NCBI GenBank assembly: GCA_900768185.1
Contig: CAAGCB010000015.1
Location: 1 to 13,836 of the forward strand
Direction: 5' to 3'
DNA from: Alphaproteobacteria bacterium
GTDB lineage: Bacteria; Pseudomonadota; Alphaproteobacteria; CAAGCB01; CAG-977
Length of the DNA: 13,836 nt
Positions 1-5,466 of this stretch are shown one piece after another. The notes beneath the pieces were generated by a model. That model did not search any database. It was not told the DNA's origin and saw only the letters and a program-made list of their open reading frames with translations. Every line of letters begins with the position of its first letter. Position 1 is the first letter of the stretch. The position numbers and the translations under genes are program-made.

Positions 1-29
1 AAACTTAGATTTAATCTCAAACATCTGTT

Positions 30-59
30 TTGACAGTAAAAAAAAGCGTGAATTAATAT
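30..59 (+). promoter_or_regulatory. Sigma-70-type promoter of the small HTH gene
   Basis: A perfect -35 hexamer TTGACA (30-35) and a near-perfect -10 TATAAT-like hexamer TAATAT (54-59) are separated by 18 bases in AT-rich DNA. The predicted start of transcription near base 66 leaves a leader of about 40 bases before the HTH start codon at 108. This is the best-looking promoter in the window. It is called from sequence match alone. Confidence 0.65.
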
Positions 60-107
60 GAAAAGGCTAAGGTCTGTTTCAATCAAGATTCAAGAGGAAG
101 GGAATAA

Positions 108-350
108 ATGAAAGAAGATTACGGAGAAGATTCCGCGGAGGAGGGCATATCCGGTCAAGCGGTTTTAACGCCGCGTCAAAGCGAAGTGCTGGAATACCTG
201 TCGCACGGTTTGCCGAACAAGGAAATCGCCCGTCAGATGCATTTGTCAACGGCGACGGTCAAGATACACGTATCCGGATTGTTGTTGCGTTTGAAGGCGA
301 AATCCAGATTGGACGCGGTTGTCCGTGCGCACAAACAGGGGCTGATATGA
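108..350 (+). CDS. Small stand-alone LuxR/NarL-type helix-turn-helix protein
   Basis: An 80-residue protein made almost entirely of a LuxR C-terminal (GerE-type) DNA-binding domain, about residues 19-78. Visible hallmarks are LTPRQSEVLEYL (scaffold helix), the GLPNKEIARQMHLS turn, and TATVKIHVSGLLLRL (recognition helix region). The first 18 residues are acidic and glycine-rich, with no room for a receiver or ligand-binding domain. Full-length NarL/FixJ regulators are about 200 residues, so this is a minimal DNA-binding protein. The ATG is preceded by GAGGAAGGG at 94-102 and lies behind a strong promoter, which argues for an intact gene rather than a truncated regulator. It probably acts as a cytoplasmic transcription factor. 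Its target is unknown; the adjacent pilin gene, which faces it convergently, is one possibility only. Confidence 0.85.
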   Translation: MKEDYGEDSAEEGISGQAVLTPRQSEVLEYLSHGLPNKEIARQMHLSTATVKIHVSGLLLRLKAKSRLDAVVRAHKQGLI

Positions 351-398
351 ACCGGCTGCCGGTCAAAGCGTGACGTGAAAAAAAAATCGCGCGCACCG

Positions 399-465
399 CG
401 CAACGGCGCGCCCCGACAGATGCCTGTCACCGAATATGCACCCCCGCAACGGCGAGCCTCGACAG
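399..465 (+). repeat. Two direct copies of a 21-base intergenic repeat
   Basis: Bases 399-419 and 445-465 match at 19 of 21 positions (core CGCAACGGC, then variable bases, then CCYCGACAG). The copies are 46 bases apart in the gap after the HTH gene. The first copy sits at the tip of a GC-rich hairpin (GCGCG and CCG arms closing over CGCAA). It is followed by a GACAG/CTGTC stem at 415-428 with an ATGC loop. A third relative of the motif lies at 13723-13742. Bases 351-550 hold no convincing gene. Confidence 0.6.
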
Positions 466-475
466 GGGCGCGGCA

Positions 476-498
476 GTCCGTTGACGGCATCAACGGAC
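476..498. repeat. Perfect 9-bp inverted repeat in the gap after the HTH gene
   Basis: GTCCGTTGA at 476-484 and its exact complement TCAACGGAC at 490-498 flank a five-base CGGCA spacer. No T-run follows on either strand, so it is not a standard intrinsic terminator. It may be an RNA hairpin in the HTH transcript's 3' region, a protein-binding dyad, or part of a dispersed repeat element. The function is not evident. Confidence 0.5.
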
Positions 499-543
499 GA
501 AGGTTTGACGGTCGGGGCTGGACTTTGCGGCGGGAGCGGGGAA

Positions 544-580
544 TATAAAAAAAGAACCGGCGGAAAACCGTCGGTTCTTT
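544..580 (-). terminator. Rho-independent terminator of the pilin gene
   Basis: A 13-bp stem (551-563 with 568-580, one G/T pair) closes over an AAAA loop. On the minus strand it is followed by seven consecutive T residues and then TATATT. It starts about 20 bases past the pilin stop codon. On the plus strand the tail is only TTTGATTTG, so it may also act weakly for transcripts coming from the HTH gene. Confidence 0.85.
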
Positions 581-600
581 GATTTGTTTGAAAACACCGA

Positions 601-1176
601 TTAACGGTATTCCCAAGTGATTGTTCCCGTTGCGGACGTGGAACCGCATTCGCCAACCGCGTCGGCGACGCTGACGGGCAGGGTTTTCGTGGCGGAACCT
701 TTATTCGAAGCCCAACGGTGCTGCGTGCCGTTAATCGTGATGGAACCCAAACCGGACGATTCGTCCGCGCCCCAGTCGGCGGTCGCGATTTTGACGCACG
801 CTTCGGGGGTCAGGTTCGTGTATTGAATGGTGAACGAACGGTTCGCGCCAAACGAGGTTCCGATACCAAAAGCGATGTTGCCGCCGAACGGGTTGATGCC
901 CTTAGAACCCGAGCCGGTGTAGGTTTCCGACGTCAGAATGCCGACGCTGTTCGCCGTCGCGGCATTCAACGCGGAATACGTACGGGACGACGCGTACAGG
1001 GTACGCATGTTGGTGATGATGGTCTGAACCTGATCCATCGCCTTCGTCACTTTGAATTTGGACATAGCCTGAGAGTAACCGGCGATACCACCGACGGACA
1101 GAACGCCGACGATCGCCAGAACGCCCAACATTTCGACCATTGAACGGCCGGATTCATTGGAATGAATGTGTTTCAT
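601..1176 (-). CDS. Type IV pilin-like protein (PilS/type IVb style)
   Basis: A 191-residue prepilin-like protein. A short charged leader MKHIHSNESG (residues 1-10) is followed by a hydrophobic N-terminal helix (about 13-35). Glu15 becomes Glu5 of the mature protein if cleavage follows Gly10. Cleavage by a PilD-type prepilin peptidase would expose Arg as the first mature residue instead of the usual Phe/Met/Leu. The C-terminal half carries EACVKIATADWG (125-136) and a second cysteine (Cys177); Cys127 and Cys177 could form the D-region disulfide. This EAC..LA..DWG pattern resembles PilS/type IVb pilins. The ATG has a good AAAGGAG site 7 bases upstream (plus-strand 1184-1190). A dedicated terminator lies downstream. 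It acts in the inner membrane and then outside as a pilus or pseudopilus subunit. No assembly ATPase, secretin or peptidase gene lies nearby. Confidence 0.85.
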   Translation of the reverse strand: MKHIHSNESGRSMVEMLGVLAIVGVLSVGGIAGYSQAMSKFKVTKAMDQVQTIITNMRTLYASSRTYSALNAATANSVGILTSETYTGSGSKGINPFGGNIAFGIGTSFGANRSFTIQYTNLTPEACVKIATADWGADESSGLGSITINGTQHRWASNKGSATKTLPVSVADAVGECGSTSATGTITWEYR

Positions 1177-1255
1177 TGCAGTTCTCCTTTGTTAATCTAT
1201 AATTTCAGGCTATCCCCGAAACACGGATTAAACAATCCTGCAATTATTCATAGAA

Positions 1256-1286
1256 TTTATATTTGGATATATGTACTATATGCCAA
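1256..1286 (-). promoter_or_regulatory. Candidate promoter of the pilin gene
   Basis: On the minus strand, TTGGCA (1281-1286, 5/6 to the -35 consensus) and TATAAA (1256-1261, 5/6 to the -10 consensus) are 19 bases apart in very AT-rich DNA. This would give a leader of about 70 bases before the pilin start. The spacer is longer than ideal. A small dyad GGATT/AATCC at 1225-1238 lies in the predicted leader. Confidence 0.35.
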
Positions 1287-1298
1287 AAGTCATAGGCT

Positions 1299-1568
1299 TT
1301 ATTTTTTGCCGATGACGCCGTCGCGAATAATCAGATTTTGTTCCGAACCGATATCGCGCAGACTGAAATCGACGACTTCGACCGTGCAGTCGGCGCATAA
1401 ATCGACGATTGTGCCGTGCGGTTCAATGACGACGCGAAACGCCGCGCCGTCCTGTTGCGTAACGTCCAAAGTGTATGCCGCCGCGTCCGTGTTTTTAATT
1501 GTCGCGGCGGACGCGAATGTTGTCGAAAATGCGGTCGTCAAAGCCGTAAATAAAAAAATCTTTTTCAT
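1299..1568 (-). CDS. Small secreted periplasmic protein of unknown function
   Basis: An 89-residue protein with a clear signal peptide: a MKK basic start, a hydrophobic core, and a likely signal peptidase I cut after FASA (about residue 21). The mature part is about 68 residues, predominantly beta-like (AAYTLDVTQQDG, FRVVIEPHGTIVDL), with a close cysteine pair in DLCADCTVEV. The ATG at 1568 is preceded by AAGAGG (plus-strand 1575-1580). An in-frame upstream TTG at 1592 would put extra residues ahead of the signal peptide and is less likely. The layout (short secreted beta-domain with a central cysteine motif) resembles small uncharacterised alphaproteobacterial exported proteins, but I cannot name a family. 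The gene lies about 120 bases upstream of the pilin on the same strand. No terminator was seen between them. Confidence 0.75.
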   Translation of the reverse strand: MKKIFLFTALTTAFSTTFASAATIKNTDAAAYTLDVTQQDGAAFRVVIEPHGTIVDLCADCTVEVVDFSLRDIGSEQNLIIRDGVIGKK

Positions 1569-1608
1569 TTTCAACCTCTTTGGGCTATTCAATTTACTAA
1601 ATCATATC

Positions 1609-1623
1609 AAAACGATTCGTTTT
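1609..1623. promoter_or_regulatory. Perfect 7-1-7 dyad between divergent genes (candidate operator)
   Basis: AAAACGA at 1609-1615, a single T, then TCGTTTT at 1617-1623 form a perfect inverted repeat. It lies 16 bases before the KamA-like start and about 40 bases before the divergent secreted-protein start. Its position and symmetry suit a repressor site. No protein can be assigned to it from the sequence. Confidence 0.4.
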
Positions 1624-1638
1624 TAGAAAGGGAATTTG

Positions 1639-2754
1639 ATGACAAAATCCGGCTTGTTTCGAAAAAAGTATTTTCCCGACGTTTCCAACGCCGATTGGAA
1701 CGACTGGCGATGGCAGTTGAAAAACAGGCTGGTGACCGCCGGACAAATCGGACGCGTTCTGCCGCTGAACGATGAAGAAAAAACGCTGATGACGGAAAAG
1801 GGCGCGTTTCCCGTCGCGATTACGCCTTATTACGCGTCGTTGCTGGCGGATTCGCCGTTGCGTAAAACGATGCTGCCGACCGCCGCCGAAAAAACGGTCG
1901 GCATCGGCGAAACCGCCGATCCGCTGGGGGAAGAACCGTGCATGGTCGCGCCGGGGCTGGTGCACCGTTATCCCGACCGCGTCCTGTTTTTAACAATGCA
2001 GTATTGTTCCGCCTATTGCCGCTATTGCACGCGTTCCCGTTTGGTCGGACGTCCGGCGCGCGGGGGATTGACGATGCGGGAACGTTGGGAACGGGCGTTC
2101 GCCTATATCGAATCGCATCCGGAGGTTCGCGACGTTTTGGTGTCGGGCGGCGATCCGTTGACGATGAGCGACGACGTGCTGGAAAGCCTGTTGGCGCGGT
2201 TGCGGGCGATCAAGCATGTCGAAATGATCCGGATCGGATCGAAAGTTCCCGCCGTTTTGCCGATGCGCGTCACGCCGAAACTGGTGAAAATGATTCGCAA
2301 ATACAATCCCGTTTATTTCAGTTTGCACTTTACGCACCCCGACGAACTGACGCCCGAAACAAATCGGGCGTGCGACCGCATCGCCGACGCGGGCATTCCC
2401 ATGGGGTCGCAGACGGTTTTGCTGAACGGCGTGAACGATGACGCCGATACGCTGAAACGGCTGATGCACGGGTTGTTGAAGGTTCGCGTGCGTCCTTATT
2501 ATCTGTTTCAATGCGATCCGATAGCGGGGTCGATGCATTTCCGCGTTCCGGTCGCCAAAGGGCTGGATTTGATCGACGCTTTGCGCGGTCATACGTCGGG
2601 ATACGCCGTTCCGACCTATGCCATCGACATTCCGGGGGGCGGGGGAAAGATAATCATGCAGGATCAGCGTTGCGTCGGACGCGACGGCGATTTCTTGCTG
2701 CTGAAAAATTTTCAAGGCGAGATTTGGCGTTATCCGGATCCCGTCAAACGGTAA
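1639..2754 (+). CDS. kamA: KamA-family radical SAM aminomutase (lysine 2,3-aminomutase-like)
   Basis: A 371-residue radical SAM/PLP enzyme that would convert L-lysine to beta-lysine. The 4Fe-4S cluster cysteines are Cys123, Cys127 and Cys130 in YCSAYCRYCTRSR, which is closer to true KamA (CSMYCRHCTRR) than to EF-P-type EpmB. The PLP-binding lysine is Lys337 in IPGGGGK. Asp293 (FQCDP) and Asp330 (AIDIPG) match the two aspartates that bind the substrate amino group in clostridial KamA; glutamate 2,3-aminomutases differ there. The C-terminal zinc-site cysteines of the 416-residue clostridial enzyme are absent, because this protein ends about 35 residues after Lys337. The start is ATG 1639, with AAAGGG at 1627-1632; a TTG one codon upstream is too close. 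No efp, epmA or beta-lysine acetyltransferase gene lies nearby, so the role of the product is open. Confidence 0.85.
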   Translation: MTKSGLFRKKYFPDVSNADWNDWRWQLKNRLVTAGQIGRVLPLNDEEKTLMTEKGAFPVAITPYYASLLADSPLRKTMLPTAAEKTVGIGETADPLGEEPCMVAPGLVHRYPDRVLFLTMQYCSAYCRYCTRSRLVGRPARGGLTMRERWERAFAYIESHPEVRDVLVSGGDPLTMSDDVLESLLARLRAIKHVEMIRIGSKVPAVLPMRVTPKLVKMIRKYNPVYFSLHFTHPDELTPETNRACDRIADAGIPMGSQTVLLNGVNDDADTLKRLMHGLLKVRVRPYYLFQCDPIAGSMHFRVPVAKGLDLIDALRGHTSGYAVPTYAIDIPGGGGKIIMQDQRCVGRDGDFLLLKNFQGEIWRYPDPVKR

Positions 2755-2760
2755 AGAAAA

Positions 2761-2796
2761 GCCCGTCCGAATCAGCATTCGGGCGGGCGCGATTTT
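2761..2796. terminator. Bidirectional terminator between kamA and the esterase gene
   Basis: A 12-bp stem (2761-2772 with 2777-2788, one G/T pair) closes over a CAGC loop. On the plus strand GCGATTTTTC follows, and on the minus strand CTTTTCTTT follows. It sits between two convergent stop codons and can serve both genes. Confidence 0.8.
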
Positions 2797-2797
2797 T

Positions 2798-3550
2798 CTA
2801 AGCCAGCACTTTGTCCAGAAAATAGGGCAGCTGTTTTTGCCACCAGTCCCAATCGTGGTTGACGTCCTTGCCCCAGATATCGACAAACGCGGGAATGCGT
2901 TTTTCTTCCAAAATTTGTTTCAGGCGCAGGGTGTCTTTGATCATGGGATCTTCCCACGCGCCCTGACCGACGCAGAACACCAGCCGCGCGCGGCGCATCT
3001 GGTTCAGATACGATTCGTCCGTCACGTCGGGCAGGAAATAAATCGGGCAGTTGTGATAAACCGTTTCGTCCATGTAGTCGCCCAGAAAATATTCGGACGA
3101 ATACAGTCCGCTGAGCGCGATCACCGAATCGATCAAATCGGGGCGGCGGAAAAACGTGTTCGCGCTGTGCGTCGCGCCCATCGAACACCCCGTCGCCAAA
3201 ATGCCGATTTCCCGTCCGTTGTTGGCGTCGCGGCTGATTTCCCTGATTCGCGGAATGAATTCTTCAACAGTGTAATTGAAATAGCGTTCCTGCATCTGCA
3301 TGTTGTCGTACGGGTCGCCGCCTTTGTTTTCCCAGCTTTCCCAGTCGATGCCGTCAATGCAGAACAGCTGAATCCGTCCGTCGTCGATGTAGGGGGCGCA
3401 GACGTTCACCATGCCGTGATGTTCATAGTGCCAGAACCGACCGCAACCGGGGGGGAAGACCAAAACGGGCTTGCCCGCGTGACCGTAGACCTTGAATTCC
3501 ATGTCGCGATCCAGACAGGACGAGTATTCTTTAAAATATTCTTCTTTCAT
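2798..3550 (-). CDS. Alpha/beta-hydrolase, putative esterase family
   Basis: A 250-residue cytoplasmic alpha/beta-hydrolase with no signal peptide. The nucleophile elbow is GCSMG (Ser123). A C-terminal NHDWDWW supplies the likely catalytic His232. The acid is probably Glu200 or Asp201 in GAWED. The strand-oxyanion region KPVLVFPPGCGRFWHYEHHGM (27-47) and the run of Trp/Tyr/His residues fit the putative esterase (esterase D/antigen 85-like) superfamily. The start ATG is preceded by AAGGAA (plus-strand 3558-3563), which overlaps the stop codon of the ATP-grasp gene; only 11 bases separate the two genes. They are almost certainly co-transcribed and probably act on linked substrates. The substrate is unknown. 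Possible roles include hydrolysing, or transferring acyl groups to or from, the ATP-grasp product. Confidence 0.8.
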   Translation of the reverse strand: MKEEYFKEYSSCLDRDMEFKVYGHAGKPVLVFPPGCGRFWHYEHHGMVNVCAPYIDDGRIQLFCIDGIDWESWENKGGDPYDNMQMQERYFNYTVEEFIPRIREISRDANNGREIGILATGCSMGATHSANTFFRRPDLIDSVIALSGLYSSEYFLGDYMDETVYHNCPIYFLPDVTDESYLNQMRRARLVFCVGQGAWEDPMIKDTLRLKQILEEKRIPAFVDIWGKDVNHDWDWWQKQLPYFLDKVLA

Positions 3551-3561
3551 TTCCGGATTCC

Positions 3562-4737
3562 TTACACGCGCGCGTTGATCGCGTCGATGATTTCGTTGAT
3601 TTCTTCCAGCGTGTCGGCGTACAGCAGATAGACATAATCGCCCATCGCCCGCGCGGTGATGCCTTCAATCGGCATGTGTTCCATGATATGGTCGCCGTAT
3701 TTCGCCAGAATCGCCTCGTGCGTGTACAGGTAGTTGAAACGGAATTTACGGCTGGCGTACGCGGCAAAGCGTTTTTGCGACATGTCGCTTTCGGGCTTTC
3801 CTTTGACCAGCGTGTCCGCCCAGACCTTGTAGATATTGACGTCGTGGGACGCTTCGTACAGTTCCGTAATCATGCCGCCGGGCGGACGCATGTTGACTTC
3901 CAAAGCCATGACTTTGGTTTTGCCGGTCTTTTTATCCGTCGTGCGGAAAAATTCAAAGTGAAAGAACGTGTCCTTGATGCCGTAAGCCTTGACGATCGCC
4001 GTGCCGGCTTTGCGAATGTCCGCCGCCATTTCCGGTTCGGTGTGGTACATGATGCAGTCGTCGTTCACGACCGTGTCCATCAGGGACTGGTGATAGATCT
4101 GGCTGGCGCAGAAAACGATGTCGCCGTTGCGGTCGGTAATGCCGTCGAATGTTTCGACGTGACCGTCGATGAATGTTTCCATGATGTATTGCACGTTCGG
4201 CTTCTGCGCGAAAAAATCAGCCATTTCGCTTTCGTTGCGCAAAGTGTAGGTGTCGCACGCGCCGACGCCGTCGTCGGGTTTGACGACGACGGGAAAGCCG
4301 TGCTTGTCCGTAAAAGCTTTGCCGTCCGCGAATGTTTCGGGCAGACAGTATTCGGCGCAGTCGACCCCCGCCTTTTTGAAAAAGGCTTTCATTCTGGACT
4401 TTTGCTTGTGATCCATGATTTCGGGATACCTGATGCCGTCAATGTTGAAATCAACGCGCAGTCTGGCTTCGGTAATCAGCCAAAATTCGTTGTTGGAACG
4501 GATTTTGTCGATTTTGCCGTGGTGGTGGATCAGGCACGCCGTCGCGCGGTAGACCTGATCATAGTCCTGCAAATCGTCGACGCGGTAGTATTCGGTCAGC
4601 GCGTCCTTTAATTCAGGCTGCAGGGAATCGTAATCGGAATCGCCGATTCCCAAAACATTGACGCCGTTTTCCTTTAAATAACGGCAGAATTTCCACCCGT
4701 AGGTCGGAAAATTCGGGGAAAAGTAAAGAAAATTCAT
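3562..4737 (-). CDS. ATP-grasp ligase (carbamoyl-phosphate-synthase-like fold), partner of the esterase
   Basis: A 391-residue ATP-grasp enzyme. The N-terminal alpha/beta domain begins MNFLYFSPNFPTYGWKFCRYL. The ATP-binding lysine is Lys153 in PVVVKPDDGVGACDTYTL. The Mg/ATP-binding acidic residues are Glu262 (FHFEFF) and Glu280/Asn282 in MALEVNMRPPGG. Such enzymes join a carboxylate, activated as acyl phosphate, to an amine, thiol or other nucleophile. The fold is often auto-annotated as biotin carboxylase or CPSase, but carboxylase partners are absent here. The ATG at 4737 has AGGA 10 bases upstream; an in-frame TTG at 4743 would be only 4 bases from it. It is the first gene of the pair with the esterase. 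The reaction is unknown. From general knowledge, similar ATP-grasp/esterase pairs occur in other gut bacteria; this is recollection, not a search. Confidence 0.85.
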   Translation of the reverse strand: MNFLYFSPNFPTYGWKFCRYLKENGVNVLGIGDSDYDSLQPELKDALTEYYRVDDLQDYDQVYRATACLIHHHGKIDKIRSNNEFWLITEARLRVDFNIDGIRYPEIMDHKQKSRMKAFFKKAGVDCAEYCLPETFADGKAFTDKHGFPVVVKPDDGVGACDTYTLRNESEMADFFAQKPNVQYIMETFIDGHVETFDGITDRNGDIVFCASQIYHQSLMDTVVNDDCIMYHTEPEMAADIRKAGTAIVKAYGIKDTFFHFEFFRTTDKKTGKTKVMALEVNMRPPGGMITELYEASHDVNIYKVWADTLVKGKPESDMSQKRFAAYASRKFRFNYLYTHEAILAKYGDHIMEHMPIEGITARAMGDYVYLLYADTLEEINEIIDAINARV

Positions 4738-4741
4738 TTTC

Positions 4742-4829
4742 AAAGTGTCCTAAACGGATTTTATGTCAAGGGCTTGCCCTTCCGTAAAAAAGTGGCAAGC
4801 CCCGACCCCGTTGTCAATAGAAAAGTGTC
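4742..4829. repeat. Short inverted-repeat element flanked by an 8-base direct repeat
   Basis: GGGCTTGCC at 4770-4778 and its exact complement GGCAAGCCC at 4794-4802 form a 9-bp stem, extended by CTT/AAG past a bulged T. TGTCAA occurs on both sides (4764 and 4812). AAAGTGTC occurs at 4742-4749 and 4822-4829, outside everything else. The layout resembles a tiny non-autonomous insertion with target duplication, but could be coincidental. It fills the gap between the nitroreductase stop and the ATP-grasp start. It lacks a T-run in the right place for a terminator of either gene. Confidence 0.4.
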
Positions 4830-4840
4830 GCGAACAACGT

Positions 4841-5356
4841 TCAATCATTCCAATCGTTGAAACGGATTTTCCGTTCGTCGAAACGGTCTTCCTCTTTCGC
4901 GGGGGCGGCGGGGTGTCCCGCGACGATCAGCGACTGCACTTTGATGTCCGCGGGAATGCCGCAAACGCTTTTCACGATGTCTTCGCGTTCGGCGTGCGGG
5001 TGCATGCCGATCCACACCGCGCCCAACCCCTTCGCGTGACAAGCCAGCAAAATGTTCTGCGTCGCCGCCGCGCAGTCCTGAACCCAGTAATCGGGGGACG
5101 CCGCGCCGTTTAAATCGGCGCAGACAGCCACCGCGAACGCCGCCGTTTTCGCCATCGGCGCGGTTTTCAATTCCGTTCCCAGACGTTCCAGCTTTTCGCG
5201 ATCGGTGACGACGACGAATTTCCAAATCAGCTGGTGGCGCGCGCTGGGCGCGTACATGCCCGCCGTCACGATGTCGCGAATGTCCGAAACCGGAACGGCT
5301 TGATCCGTATATTGGCGCACGCTGCGGCGCGTCAGCAGTCCTTGCATCAATTCCAT
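4841..5356 (-). CDS. Nitroreductase-family FMN protein
   Basis: A 171-residue single-domain nitroreductase, short for a family usually near 180-220. The phosphate-binding TRRSVRQYTDQ is at residues 9-19, the FMN-binding APSARHQLIWKFVVVTD at 36-52, and the second FMN region GLGAVWIGMHP at 110-120. The C-terminal HPAAPAKEEDRFDERKIRF matches the usual tail of this family. It would act in the cytoplasm as an FMN-dependent NAD(P)H oxidoreductase; the substrate cannot be told. The start is set at ATG 5356 because AAAGGA lies 7 bases upstream and the family motif begins 10 residues later. The longer reading to 5452 adds 32 residues of poor family-like sequence. It lies upstream of the ATP-grasp gene, but about 100 bases and a repeat element separate them, so co-transcription is unsure. 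Confidence 0.88.
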   Translation of the reverse strand: MELMQGLLTRRSVRQYTDQAVPVSDIRDIVTAGMYAPSARHQLIWKFVVVTDREKLERLGTELKTAPMAKTAAFAVAVCADLNGAASPDYWVQDCAAATQNILLACHAKGLGAVWIGMHPHAEREDIVKSVCGIPADIKVQSLIVAGHPAAPAKEEDRFDERKIRFNDWND

Positions 5357-5363
5357 AAGCTTT

Positions 5364-5369
5364 TCCTTT
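5364..5369 (-). promoter_or_regulatory. Ribosome-binding site that fixes the nitroreductase start
   Basis: AAAGGA on the minus strand lies 7 bases before ATG 5356. No comparable site precedes the in-frame upstream ATG codons, so the short form of the protein is preferred. Confidence 0.7.
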
Positions 5370-5420
5370 CGAAAAAAATCCTCGCAAGTGATTTTATCAG
5401 CTTTCATCTTGTTCCGAAAG

Positions 5421-5434
5421 ATGATAATAATCAT
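5421..5434. promoter_or_regulatory. AT-rich dyad between nitroreductase and marC (possible operator)
   Basis: ATGAT and ATCAT flank AATA, making a short dyad in the divergent promoter region. The surrounding TGATAATAATCATGA matches a 7-1-7 Fur-type box at about 12 of 14 positions. That is suggestive of iron- or metal-responsive control, but such AT-rich matches arise easily by chance. Confidence 0.25.
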
Positions 5435-5466
5435 GAAACACACATTACACATCGGCGAGTTTGCAA

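Noticed and set aside
233..656. Minus-strand frames covering the 351-600 gap (138 and 97 residues)
   Set aside because: They run through the terminator and the direct repeats, giving repeated peptide patterns, and overlap both flanking genes. No ribosome-binding site was seen.
1990..2886. Minus-strand open frame of 298 residues opposite kamA
   Set aside because: It runs through the bidirectional terminator and into the esterase gene. The kamA frame carries every catalytic motif.
3676..4611. Plus-strand open frame of 311 residues opposite the ATP-grasp gene
   Set aside because: Val/Phe/Asp/Arg-rich antisense shadow. The minus-strand frame has the ATP-grasp residues and a linked downstream partner.
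4764..4817. Promoter for the ATP-grasp gene from either of two minus-strand TTGACA hexamers
   Set aside because: Neither has an acceptable -10 at 16-19 bases, and the inner one would place the -10 at the start codon.
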